From positions 1 to 22,263 of the forward strand of contig DASZZZ010000047.1 in the NCBI GenBank assembly GCA_036260375.1: 22,263 nt of DNA, in the 5' to 3' direction. The notes under the pieces are model-generated. The model was not told the origin of the DNA. It did not search any database and worked only from the letters and a program-made list of their open reading frames with translations. Source of the DNA: DASZZZ01 sp036260375. Its GTDB lineage: Bacteria; Actinomycetota; CADDZG01; WHSQ01. The first letter of the stretch is position 1, and the number at the start of each line of letters is the position of its first letter. The translations under genes and the position numbers were made by a program. This document shows, piece after piece, positions 11,442 to 19,699 of the stretch.

Positions 11442-12752
11442 TTACAGCGTCGCGGTCTCGGGGGCCGCGGGCTCGTCCGCCGCATCGAGCGCGGCGAGGC
11501 GTCCGTCGGCCTCCGTGTCGTAGAGCCCCGGCACCAACATGAACAGCAGGCAGCCCGCGGCGCCGAGGACGCCGGCGCCGATCAGCGTCGTGTCGACTCC
11601 GATCGTCTCCGCCATCGGTCCCGTGATGGCGAACGACAGCGGCACGAGACCGATCGACACGAGCCAGTCGAGGCTGCGGACGCGGCCCTGCAGGTGCGCC
11701 GGGACGAGCGCGTGCATGAGCGTGCCCCACACGACCATCCCCGAGGTCGCGCACGCGCTTGCGAACATCGCGACCGCCATCGCGTGCCACGCCTCCGTCG
11801 CGAACGCGTACAGCGCGAGCGCGCCGGCCTCGAGTCCGAAGGCGACGTACATGAACCGCATGTGGCGGCGGGGCAGCCCGCGCTGCGCCATCAGCAGCGA
11901 CGCCATGATCGCCCCCACGCCGCCGACGGCGAACACGAGCCCGAGGTCGTCGGCCCCGCCGCCGAGCTCGTTCTTCACGACGTAGGGCAGCAGCACGTCG
12001 AACGGTCCGATGTAGCACAGCAGGACCAGCGCCGCCATAGCAAGCGTCGCCCAGCACCACGTCTGCGACCGCACGAACCGCAGCCCCTCGGCGATCTCGC
12101 GCAGCGCCGACGAGCGGTCCGCCGGGTCGAGCGCGCGCACCGAGCGCGCGCGCATCGCCGTGAGACACGCCGCCGAGAACGCGAACGTCGCGGCGTCGGC
12201 GAGGAACACGTAGCCGACGTCGCCGCCGAGCGCCGCGATCGCAAGACCGCCGAGCGCGGGCCCGAGGAGCTGGAACGTCGCGGGACGCACGAGCTGTTCC
12301 AGCGAGTTGGCCGCGACGAGCTGGGCCTTCGGGACGATGTCCGGGACGATGGCTCCGAACGCGGGGCCGAAGAACGCCTCGCCCACTCCGTAGACGCCGA
12401 TCAGCACCCACACGTGCCACAGCTCGAGCGCGTCCGCGATCGACAGCGCGCCGATGGCCGCGACTGCGGCGCCGCGCACGACGTCGGACGCGATCATCAC
12501 CGAGCGGCGGTCGAAGCGATCGCTGACGACGCCGCCGAGCAGGAGGAACACGACCATGGGGAGGCTCCACGAGACGCCGACGACCGACATCGCGGTGGGC
12601 GCGTTCGAGAGCTCGTAGACCTGCCACGCGAGCGCGACGAGCGTGATGCCGTCGCCCGTGCCGGACACGGTCAGGCCCGTCCACAGCAGGGCGAAGTCCC
12701 TGATGGACAGCGGCTGGAGGATCTTGAACCTGGACGACAGCTTGCGAAGCAC
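11442..12752 (-). CDS. MFS exporter (MFS_3 / EntS-like family)
   Basis: The 436-aa product is a major facilitator of the drug/siderophore exporter type that Pfam calls transmembrane secretion effector (MFS_3). It opens with SIRDFALLWTGLTVSGTGDG, a family-typical start of helix 1, and has motif A between helices 2 and 3 as GGVVSDRFDRRSVM. About 10-12 hydrophobic helices can be counted, with a central basic loop (LDPADRSSALREIAEGLRF). The substrate cannot be read from the sequence. The GTG start at 12752 is supported by AAAGGA six bases upstream; the frame runs on further upstream but that part is low-complexity and not family-like. A promoter about 280 bases upstream and a possible upstream ORF suggest leader-based control. 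Confidence 0.9.
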   Translation of the reverse strand: MLRKLSSRFKILQPLSIRDFALLWTGLTVSGTGDGITLVALAWQVYELSNAPTAMSVVGVSWSLPMVVFLLLGGVVSDRFDRRSVMIASDVVRGAAVAAIGALSIADALELWHVWVLIGVYGVGEAFFGPAFGAIVPDIVPKAQLVAANSLEQLVRPATFQLLGPALGGLAIAALGGDVGYVFLADAATFAFSAACLTAMRARSVRALDPADRSSALREIAEGLRFVRSQTWCWATLAMAALVLLCYIGPFDVLLPYVVKNELGGGADDLGLVFAVGGVGAIMASLLMAQRGLPRRHMRFMYVAFGLEAGALALYAFATEAWHAMAVAMFASACATSGMVVWGTLMHALVPAHLQGRVRSLDWLVSIGLVPLSFAITGPMAETIGVDTTLIGAGVLGAAGCLLFMLVPGLYDTEADGRLAALDAADEPAAPETATL

Positions 12753-12835
12753 GGATCTTCCTTTCCGGGGACGGCGCGACGGCGCGCCGGCGGCGGTGTG
12801 GGGCGTCGGGCGGGAGCTCTGTCCCGGTGGGGGAG

Positions 12836-12937
12836 CTAGCTCGCGCGCAGCGGGAGCTTCATGCCGACGCCCGCGCGCGGCAGCGGCGCGCGGCGCGCAG
12901 GCGCACCTGCGGCGAACCGGCTGCTGCTCGTCTGCAT
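12836..12937 (-). CDS. Possible 33-aa leader peptide upstream of the MFS exporter
   Basis: Inside the long leader of the exporter mRNA, an ATG at 12937 has GGGAG nine bases upstream and opens a 33-codon frame ending in TAG. The peptide starts MQTSSSRFAAGAPARRAP and ends KLPLRAS; it is rich in arginine, proline and alanine and has no membrane segment. It lies 83 bases before the exporter start and in the same transcription unit. It could be a regulatory leader peptide of the kind that controls some drug-efflux genes, a small exported peptide, or chance. Only the ribosome site and position support it. Confidence 0.35.
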   Translation of the reverse strand: MQTSSSRFAAGAPARRAPLPRAGVGMKLPLRAS

Positions 12938-13031
12938 CGTCGGTTGCTCCCTCGAGTGACGCGATCCGTGCGGTCGTGCGGTTTCGTGCGACTCGTCCCT
13001 CTCGCGACGGCGCGTCGCACGACGCAGTCCA

Positions 13032-13061
13032 CTTATAGCACGCGTCCCCCGCGCGCTCCAA
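13032..13061 (-). promoter_or_regulatory. Promoter for the MFS exporter transcript
   Basis: On the minus strand TTGGAG (13061-13056) and TATAAG (13037-13032) are separated by 18 bases, close to the housekeeping consensus and conspicuous in this GC-rich DNA. Transcription would start near 13025, leaving a leader of about 270 bases before the exporter GTG. The promoter lies just behind and partly beyond the metallopeptidase stop. The rest of 12753-13073 holds only the possible leader ORF and otherwise nothing I recognise. Confidence 0.6.
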
Positions 13062-13073
13062 GCGCCGGTGCGG

Positions 13074-13445
13074 TCAATCCCATCCGAGCTCGGTCAGGCG
13101 CTCGTCGTCGATGCCGAAGTGGTGCGCGATCTCGTGCACGACGGTGCGCCGCACCTCGTCGCGGATCTCGTCGGGCGTGCGCGCGGCGCGCTCGATCGGG
13201 CCGCGGTAAATCGAGATGACGTCGGGCAGCGCGCGGTCGTAGAGCTCCCGCTCGGTCAGGGGCACGCCGTGGTACAGCCCGAACAGCGTCTCGCCGCGCG
13301 GGAGCCCCTCGAGCGCGTCGCGCGGCGGCTCGTCCTCGACGACGACCTCGACGTTGTCCATCGCGGCCGCGATGTCGTCGGGAAGGGAGTCGAGCGCCTC
13401 GGCGACCAGGGCCTCGAACCGGGCCCGCCTCTGTATCGGGGTCAC
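13074..13445 (-). CDS. Zincin-like metallopeptidase (PF06262 type)
   Basis: This 123-aa protein fits the small zincin-like metallopeptidase family (formerly DUF1025), common in actinobacteria. The zinc site is VVHEIAHHFGIDDERL near residues 102-117: HEIAH gives two histidine ligands and the catalytic Glu, and a downstream acidic residue is the likely third ligand. The preceding ISIYRGPIER and LFGLYHGVPLTER segments are also family-typical. No signal peptide or membrane helix is present, so it is cytoplasmic; its substrate is unknown for most members. The GTG at 13445 is the first plausible start, without a visible ribosome site. It is upstream of the MFS gene on the same strand, but a separate promoter lies between, so they need not be co-expressed. 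Confidence 0.88.
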   Translation of the reverse strand: MTPIQRRARFEALVAEALDSLPDDIAAAMDNVEVVVEDEPPRDALEGLPRGETLFGLYHGVPLTERELYDRALPDVISIYRGPIERAARTPDEIRDEVRRTVVHEIAHHFGIDDERLTELGWD

Positions 13446-13473
13446 GCGCCGAGATTACGTCGCGGCGCGTGAG

Positions 13474-13546
13474 GCTCCGGGCGCACGCACGCCGGGCACT
13501 CCAAACCGTTCTGAGTCGGCCCGTCGCACGTGCGCCCTCCGCTCGT
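13474..13546. repeat. 73-bp direct repeat, copy 1
   Basis: Copy 1 is identical base for base to 13557-13629; period 83 bp, with a 10-bp GC-only spacer. Each copy has an internal dyad: GGGCGCACG (13479-13487) with CGTGCGCCC (13529-13537), and inside it CGGGC (13493-13497) with GCCCG (13519-13523), so the transcript could fold into a long hairpin around an AT-richer loop. Confidence 0.95.
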
Positions 13547-13556
13547 GGCCCGCCCC

Positions 13557-13629
13557 GCTCCGGGCGCACGCACGCCGGGCACTCCAAACCGTTCTGAGTC
13601 GGCCCGTCGCACGTGCGCCCTCCGCTCGT
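13557..13629. repeat. 73-bp direct repeat, copy 2
   Basis: Second perfect copy, with the same dyad at 13562-13570 and 13612-13620. It ends about 70 bases before the ATG of the secreted-protein gene, so the two copies fill most of the gap between divergent genes. Confidence 0.95.
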
Positions 13630-13698
13630 TGGCGCGTCGAACGAAATGCGGGCGCGCGGCGTCGTATCGCGATGGAACGGCTTCTGGAGGGAGGCGCG

Positions 13699-14673
13699 AT
13701 GAGGACGATGCTCGGAGTCGTCGTGGCGGCGATCGTCGCGGCGCCGGGGGCCGCCGTCGCGGGCGGTGTCTCGACGTTCGAGTTCGACGACGACCTCGCG
13801 GTCGAGGTCGACTACCTCGTCACCGGCGACGTCGTCACCGGCACCTCGTCCGCGTACTTCGAGCTGCGCGCGCGCATGGAGGAGCCGTTCTACGCCTACC
13901 TGCGTCCGGTCGGCTCGACGTGGGTCGACTTGCGCGACCGGCCCTCGGTCCACGACGACGCCGTGCGCGTGGGCGAGGTCGAGCTCGGGCGCGTGCGCCC
14001 GTTCCGCAACGGCTACTGGGCGGACGCGAGGCTCGAGTTCACGGTCCCCGACGTCGCGCCGGGCCGCTACGCGCTCGAGTACTGCAACGAGGACTGCACG
14101 AGGTGGCTCGGCGACGACTACTCCGTCTACCCGACCGTGGTCCGCATCGTCGCGAGCCCGCTCGAGGCCCGGCTGCGGCAGCGCATCGACCGCGTCGCGG
14201 CGGCGCTCGAGGAGGAGGCGGTCGACAGCCGGATCGCGCAAACCAGAGCGCGCACCGCATTGCGGCGCGTGCACGCGTTCGAGACGCGCCTCGAGCGGGA
14301 GCGGGACGCGTCGACGGCGCTCGAGGCGCGCGTCGACGCGCTCGGCCGCCGGGTGCGCGCGCTCGCGGCCCGCAACGACGGCACGTCGCCGGGCTGGATC
14401 GCCGTCATCGCGGCCGCGGCCGCAGGCGTCGGGCTCGCGCTGCTGTGGCGCCGGCGCGGACGCTCAGCGCGCACGGTGGATCGCGACGCCCTGCGGGGCG
14501 ACGCGCACGCCGCGCGCGGTGACGACGGCGTCGGCCGACGCCAGCAGGACGTCGCCCGCTCGCCCCGCCGCGCGGTCGACCTCGACGTCGACGTCGGAAA
14601 GGTTGCAGACGACGATGATCGCGCCGCGCTCGACGACGACCCAGACCGCGTCGTCGTCGTGGCGCGCCGTTAG
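13699..14673 (+). CDS. Secreted protein with beta domain, coiled coil and C-terminal membrane anchor
   Basis: Not recognised by name. With the ATG at 13699 (GGAGG eight bases upstream) the 324-aa product has a Sec signal peptide (hydrophobic 5-20, cleavage after AVA at about 21). A beta-rich extracytoplasmic domain covers about 24-150, with a cysteine pair in YCNEDCTRW (C129, C133). A charged coiled coil runs through about 155-225, and a membrane helix (about 232-250) ends in WRRRGR, a stop-transfer signal with a short cytoplasmic end. An ATG at 13672 in the same frame is less likely because it would add a non-hydrophobic leader. The last 69 codons (from about 14464) run antisense over the treZ remnant and have Asp/Arg-rich, non-protein-like content, so the natural C-terminus was probably near residue 256. 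Function unknown; a surface or envelope protein. Confidence 0.75.
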   Translation: MRTMLGVVVAAIVAAPGAAVAGGVSTFEFDDDLAVEVDYLVTGDVVTGTSSAYFELRARMEEPFYAYLRPVGSTWVDLRDRPSVHDDAVRVGEVELGRVRPFRNGYWADARLEFTVPDVAPGRYALEYCNEDCTRWLGDDYSVYPTVVRIVASPLEARLRQRIDRVAAALEEEAVDSRIAQTRARTALRRVHAFETRLERERDASTALEARVDALGRRVRALAARNDGTSPGWIAVIAAAAAGVGLALLWRRRGRSARTVDRDALRGDAHAARGDDGVGRRQQDVARSPRRAVDLDVDVGKVADDDDRAALDDDPDRVVVVARR

Positions 14674-14757
14674 CGCGTCGCGGTCGCCGTCGCACGACTC
14701 CGGCGTCGCCCGGCGTAGCGCGATCAGACGCCGGTACCACTGTACGTCGCGCGCAGC
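14464..14757 (-). pseudogene. Remnant of treZ (malto-oligosyltrehalose trehalohydrolase) C-terminus
   Basis: After the glgX stop, 97 further sense codons follow in the same frame to a TGA at 14466. They read as the C-terminal beta domain (DUF3459) of TreZ or a close GH13 relative: WYRRLIALRRATPE, then DDAVWVVVERGAIIVVCNLS, then VLLASADAV and a closing APQGVAIHR. No ATG, GTG or TTG occurs near its beginning and the whole catalytic barrel is absent, so it cannot make an enzyme. The glgX-treY-treZ order is common in actinobacteria; a deletion that removed treY and most of treZ would leave exactly this scar. It overlaps the tail of the plus-strand secreted-protein gene by 210 bases. Another GH13 enzyme with the same C-terminal domain is possible as the source. 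Confidence 0.75.
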
Positions 14758-16872
<2,115 letters not shown>

Positions 16873-17031
16873 AGGCCGGGCAGCCTAAACGCCGCCCCAC
16901 GTCCGCTTCGCGCGCCGTGGACCCTACGAAGCGCTCCCGGCGTCGCTGGTTTCGCGCCACCCCCTGACGCCGCCTCATCCGGCGGCGCCACTCCGGTAGT
17001 GGTCGTGTGGCGACGTAGCCAAACGTACCGA

Positions 17032-17078
17032 TACATATGTAAGTATGGTTACCAATGGTGGGATCTTTACCGTATACT
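17032..17078 (+). promoter_or_regulatory. AT-rich promoter with two small palindromes
   Basis: TTACCA (17049-17054) and TATACT (17073-17078), 18 bases apart, form a good promoter for the gene at 17125. Two palindromes touch it: TACATATGTA (17032-17041) and TGGTTACCA (17046-17054), the second covering the -35 box, so a repressor or activator could act there. The stretch is strikingly AT-rich for this window and also lies upstream of glgX on the other strand. Confidence 0.6.
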
Positions 17079-17124
17079 CGCGGAGCGATGCAGGGTGCAT
17101 CGTGGGTAGAGATCGGAGAAAGAG

Positions 17125-17565
17125 ATGAGCGGAATCGTCAACGTGCCCGTGCCCGAAGAGCACCTCGGCGCGGTCTATGGATTGCTGGCGCGGCTTTCGA
17201 ACGAAGCCTCGGGCGACGGTAAGGCGCGACCGGCGCCCGGCGACGCGTCGAAGACGCAGCCCGAGTGGTGGAACGAGAAGCGCCTACGAAAAGCGTACGA
17301 CGAATCGTCGCCTGCGCAGCAGATAATCCTCAAGGCGATGGCCGCGGGCCGAGGGCAGTGGGTTGCAGTCTCCGACATCGTTGCCGAACTGGGTGATGGC
17401 GCAGACTGGAACACGATGGCGGGCGCGCTCGGGGCTCTCGGTCGCCGCATGAAGAATCGCTACAAGGCGAAGGAGCGCCCGTTCACGATTCGGTACAACA
17501 ATGAGCGTGGCGAGAATGAGTACTTGATGCCCAAGAGCATTGCGGCGATCATTCGGTCGTTCTGA
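17125..17565 (+). CDS. Hypothetical protein, possible winged-helix fold
   Basis: A 146-aa protein I do not recognise. The first 20 residues (IVNVPVPEEHLGAVYGLLA) resemble the start of short actinobacterial proteins with a beta-strand/helix N-terminus; residues 25-60 are a charged, probably flexible link. Residues 61-146 alternate helices and strands in winged-helix style: AQQIILKAMAAG, a VSDIVAELG helix, AGALGALGRRMKNRY as possible recognition helix, then a wing (PFTIRYNNERGENEYLM). A DNA-binding role is inference only. The ATG is firm: GGAG six bases upstream. Base composition is clearly less GC-rich than the neighbours and it has its own promoter and a strong terminator, so it is a self-contained unit, possibly acquired by transfer. 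Confidence 0.75.
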   Translation: MSGIVNVPVPEEHLGAVYGLLARLSNEASGDGKARPAPGDASKTQPEWWNEKRLRKAYDESSPAQQIILKAMAAGRGQWVAVSDIVAELGDGADWNTMAGALGALGRRMKNRYKAKERPFTIRYNNERGENEYLMPKSIAAIIRSF

Positions 17566-17574
17566 ACATCGTTT

Positions 17575-17602
17575 CGACAGGGGGCCTTCGGGTCCCCTGT
17601 CG
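17575..17602 (+). terminator. UUCG-loop terminator
   Basis: CGACAGGGGGCC and GGTCCCCTGTCG pair over 12 positions (one G-U) around a TTCG tetraloop, 9 bases after the stop of the small gene. This is an exceptionally stable hairpin and the clearest one-sided terminator in the window, even without a T-tract. Confidence 0.88.
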
Positions 17603-17678
17603 CATGGTCGCCAACACGGCCGTCTTCGGCGGCGAGCGAAGGGCTGGCGGTTCCGAAGGCCTCCGGCGACACGGCGCC

Positions 17679-17698
17679 GCGGCGGGCACCTCCGCCGC
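17679..17698 (-). terminator. Possible terminator of the DtxR-family gene
   Basis: GCGGCGG (17679-17685) and CCGCCGC (17692-17698) form a perfect 7-bp stem with a 6-nt loop, about 30 bases beyond the stop of the minus-strand regulator. No T-tract follows on that strand. The remainder of 17603-17728 shows nothing else. Confidence 0.35.
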
Positions 17699-17728
17699 TG
17701 ATTCGTTCCTAGGATTCTCTCTTGCGTA

Positions 17729-18397
17729 TCAGCCCGCTTCTTCTTTGCGCACGAAGATCTGGTTCGCCACCTTCTCGCCGACCGTGCGGTCCCGGCCCCC
17801 GACGCGCAGCACGAGCGGCCCGTCGAACGGGTGCTTCTCGCGGACCTCGACGCGCACGCCCGGCCGGAGGCCGAGGGTCTCGAGGAAGTCGACGACGTCG
17901 GGGTCGGTCGAGCCCGGCACCGCGACGACCGCGACGTCGCCCGGCTCCAGTGCGTACAGCGGCGGCATGTCGGGGAGCTCGGCGACGTCGGGGGCCGGGA
18001 TCGGGAAGCCGTGAGGGCAGCTCTGAGGCCGGTCGAGCGCGACGAAGAGCCGGTCCTCGACCTCCTGCGGGAGGTCGTGCTCGAACGCGCCGGCGAGGCG
18101 GTCGGCCTCGTTCCACGCGTAGCCGAGCATGTCCGACAGGAACCGCTCGACGATGCGATGGCGGCGGATCGACGCGATCGCGGCCCGACGCCCGGGCGGG
18201 GTCAGCACGACTCCCTTGTACGGCGTGTGGTCGACGAGGCCGCGCTCGGCGAGCCGCTTGACCGACGCCGTCACCGTCCCGGGCGAGATGCCGAGCGCGT
18301 CGGCGAGCGTCCCGGTCGCGGCCCCCGGGACGTCCCGGCTCGCGCGGTAGATCGCCTTGAGCATCTCGCGATCCGACTTCGACAGCGCCTGCGACAC
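17729..18397 (-). CDS. DtxR-family metal-dependent transcriptional regulator
   Basis: A 222-aa repressor of the DtxR/MntR family that binds DNA when loaded with Fe(II) or Mn(II). Residues 5-72 are the winged helix (LADALGISPGTVTASVKRLAERGLV). Residues 75-135 are the metal-binding and dimerisation domain: RRHRIVERFL (H80, E84), FEHDLPQEVEDRL (E106, H107) and SCPHGFPIP. Residues 145-218 are a FeoA/SH3-like domain. The position equal to DtxR Cys102 appears to be Gly (LAGAFEH), neither the Cys of iron-type nor the Glu of manganese-type members, so the metal cannot be assigned. The GTG at 18397 gives the family length; the frame runs back to 18502 but would cross the AT-rich operator region. Divergent from the zinc-ribbon gene. 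Confidence 0.9.
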   Translation of the reverse strand: MSQALSKSDREMLKAIYRASRDVPGAATGTLADALGISPGTVTASVKRLAERGLVDHTPYKGVVLTPPGRRAAIASIRRHRIVERFLSDMLGYAWNEADRLAGAFEHDLPQEVEDRLFVALDRPQSCPHGFPIPAPDVAELPDMPPLYALEPGDVAVVAVPGSTDPDVVDFLETLGLRPGVRVEVREKHPFDGPLVLRVGGRDRTVGEKVANQIFVRKEEAG

Positions 18398-18417
18398 GGT
18401 TTCACCCCGACAGAAGG

Positions 18418-18444
18418 TTGATTTTGAGCGATCAAAAATATCAA
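18418..18444. promoter_or_regulatory. AT-rich dyad, likely operator/promoter of the DtxR-family gene
   Basis: TTTTGA (18422-18427) and TCAAAA (18432-18437) make a 6-bp dyad about a 4-bp centre; TTGAT (18418-18422) and ATCAA (18431-18435 and again 18440-18444) add overlapping dyads. It begins 20 bases upstream of the regulator start in otherwise GC-rich DNA. Size and shape suit a DtxR-family dimer site and autoregulation, and it could also affect the divergent plus-strand operon. Binding is inference. Confidence 0.55.
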
Positions 18445-18513
18445 ACGACGCGCCGCGCCAGGCGTCGCTCGCCGTCCGGACGGCGGCGCGGCCCGACCCC
18501 ATAGACTCGGGCC

Positions 18514-19242
18514 ATGCCCACCGACGTCGACGCCGCCGCGCTCGACCGCCTGCTCGAGCTCCAGGGCGAGGATTCGGCGATCAAGCGCCTGCGGGAGCGG
18601 CGCGCGAGCCTCCCCGAGGCGGCGCGGCTCGCCGACGTGAACGCGGCCCTCGCCGAGCTCGATGCCGACCTCGGCATCGCCCGCGCCCAGCGCGACGACG
18701 CCGCCCGCGACCAGTCCCGCCTGGAGGGCGAGGTCGACCTGCTGGAGCAGAAGATCGGCCGCGAGGAGGGCCGCCTGTTCGCGGGGTCGGTCAGCAACCC
18801 GAAGGAGCTCGGCGCGTTGCAGGCCGAGGTCGAGATGCTCAAGCGTCGGAAGTCGGGCCTCGAGGACGACCTGCTCGAGGTCATGGAGCGGCGCGAGCAG
18901 GCGGTCGCCACGGTCGAGCGGCTCGAGGCCGAGCGCGCGACCACGAGCGCCGAGGCCGAGTCGCTCACTGCGACCGTCGGGCAGCTCACCGCCGAGATCG
19001 ACGAGGAGCTGCGCCTGCACGCCGGGGCGCGCGACCGCATCGCCGCGACGCTGCCCGAGTCGTTGCTGACGCTGTACGACCGCCTGCGCGAGCAGAAGGG
19101 CGGCGTCGGCGCCGCCGAGCTCGTCGGCGGGATGTGCGAGGGCTGCCACACGAGGCTGCCTGCGCGCGAGGTCGAGCGCCTGCGCGCGCAGCGCGGCCTG
19201 CAGCGGTGCGACAACTGCCGGCGCATCCTCGTCGTCACGTGA
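18514..19242 (+). CDS. Coiled-coil protein with C4 zinc ribbon (PF02591 type)
   Basis: The 242-aa product has a long antiparallel coiled-coil hairpin (about residues 5-190, dense in Glu, Arg and Leu heptads, with SNPKELGALQ near the middle, the family hallmark) and a C-terminal zinc ribbon using C208, C211, C232 and C235 (CEGC and CDNC). It belongs to the CT398/zf-RING_7 family; the biochemical role is not well established, though nucleic-acid or motor-associated roles have been proposed. In actinobacteria this gene commonly precedes an RNase H-domain gene, as here (4-nt gap). The ATG at 18514 is the only reasonable start; no strong ribosome site is seen. Confidence 0.9.
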   Translation: MPTDVDAAALDRLLELQGEDSAIKRLRERRASLPEAARLADVNAALAELDADLGIARAQRDDAARDQSRLEGEVDLLEQKIGREEGRLFAGSVSNPKELGALQAEVEMLKRRKSGLEDDLLEVMERREQAVATVERLEAERATTSAEAESLTATVGQLTAEIDEELRLHAGARDRIAATLPESLLTLYDRLREQKGGVGAAELVGGMCEGCHTRLPAREVERLRAQRGLQRCDNCRRILVVT

Positions 19243-19246
19243 GCGC

Positions 19247-19699
19247 GTGACGGCGCGCGCGACGCTCCACGCCGACGGCGGCGCGCGCGGCAACCCGGGG
19301 CCCGCGGGCATCGGCGTCGTCCTGACCGACGACCGCGGCGACGTCGTCGCCGAGCTCGGGCGCGGGATCGGCGCGACGACCAACAACGTCGCCGAGTACG
19401 AGGCGCTGATCGCGGGCCTGCAGCTCGCGCGCGACCACGGCGTCGCGCGCCTGCGCGTGTTGCTCGACTCGAAGCTCGTCGTGGAGCAGATGGCGGGGCG
19501 CTGGAAGATCAAGAACGATCGCCTGCGCGTGCTCGCGGTGCGCGCGCAGAAGCTCATGCGCGACTTCGAGCACGTCTCGATCCAGCACGTCGGACGGGCG
19601 CGCAACGCGCGCGCCGACGCGCTCGCGAACCTCGGCATGGACGAGGCGGAGTCCGATCCCGACGACGGGGGCGACGCGCAGGGCTCGCTGCTCGGATGA
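19247..19699 (+). CDS. RNase HI-like protein (RVT_3 / PF13456)
   Basis: A 150-aa ribonuclease H-fold protein predicted to cut the RNA strand of RNA-DNA hybrids. The four metal-binding acidic residues are in place: D10 in HADGGARGNPG, E50 in NNVAEYEAL, D74 in LLDSKLVVEQM and D124 in RADALAN. It is of the short RVT_3 type without the N-terminal hybrid-binding domain. In mycobacteria the equivalent gene next to the zinc-ribbon gene encodes RNase H fused to a CobC-like phosphatase; that second domain is absent here. The GTG start is four bases after the upstream stop, and its stop overlaps the next ATG (ATGA), so all three genes are probably one operon. Confidence 0.92.
   Translation: MTARATLHADGGARGNPGPAGIGVVLTDDRGDVVAELGRGIGATTNNVAEYEALIAGLQLARDHGVARLRVLLDSKLVVEQMAGRWKIKNDRLRVLAVRAQKLMRDFEHVSIQHVGRARNARADALANLGMDEAESDPDDGGDAQGSLLG

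Noticed and set aside
12753..13061. N-terminal extension of the MFS protein
   Set aside because: The in-frame upstream part is Arg/Pro-rich and contains a promoter; GTG 12752 has a strong ribosome site and gives the expected helix 1 start.
13474..13629. CRISPR array
   Set aside because: Only two copies, 73 bp each with a 10-bp spacer, and no cas genes; repeat and spacer lengths do not fit.
18398..18502. Longer N-terminus for the DtxR-family protein from 18502
   Set aside because: The extra residues are not family-like and their codons cover the AT-rich dyad; GTG 18397 gives the usual length.
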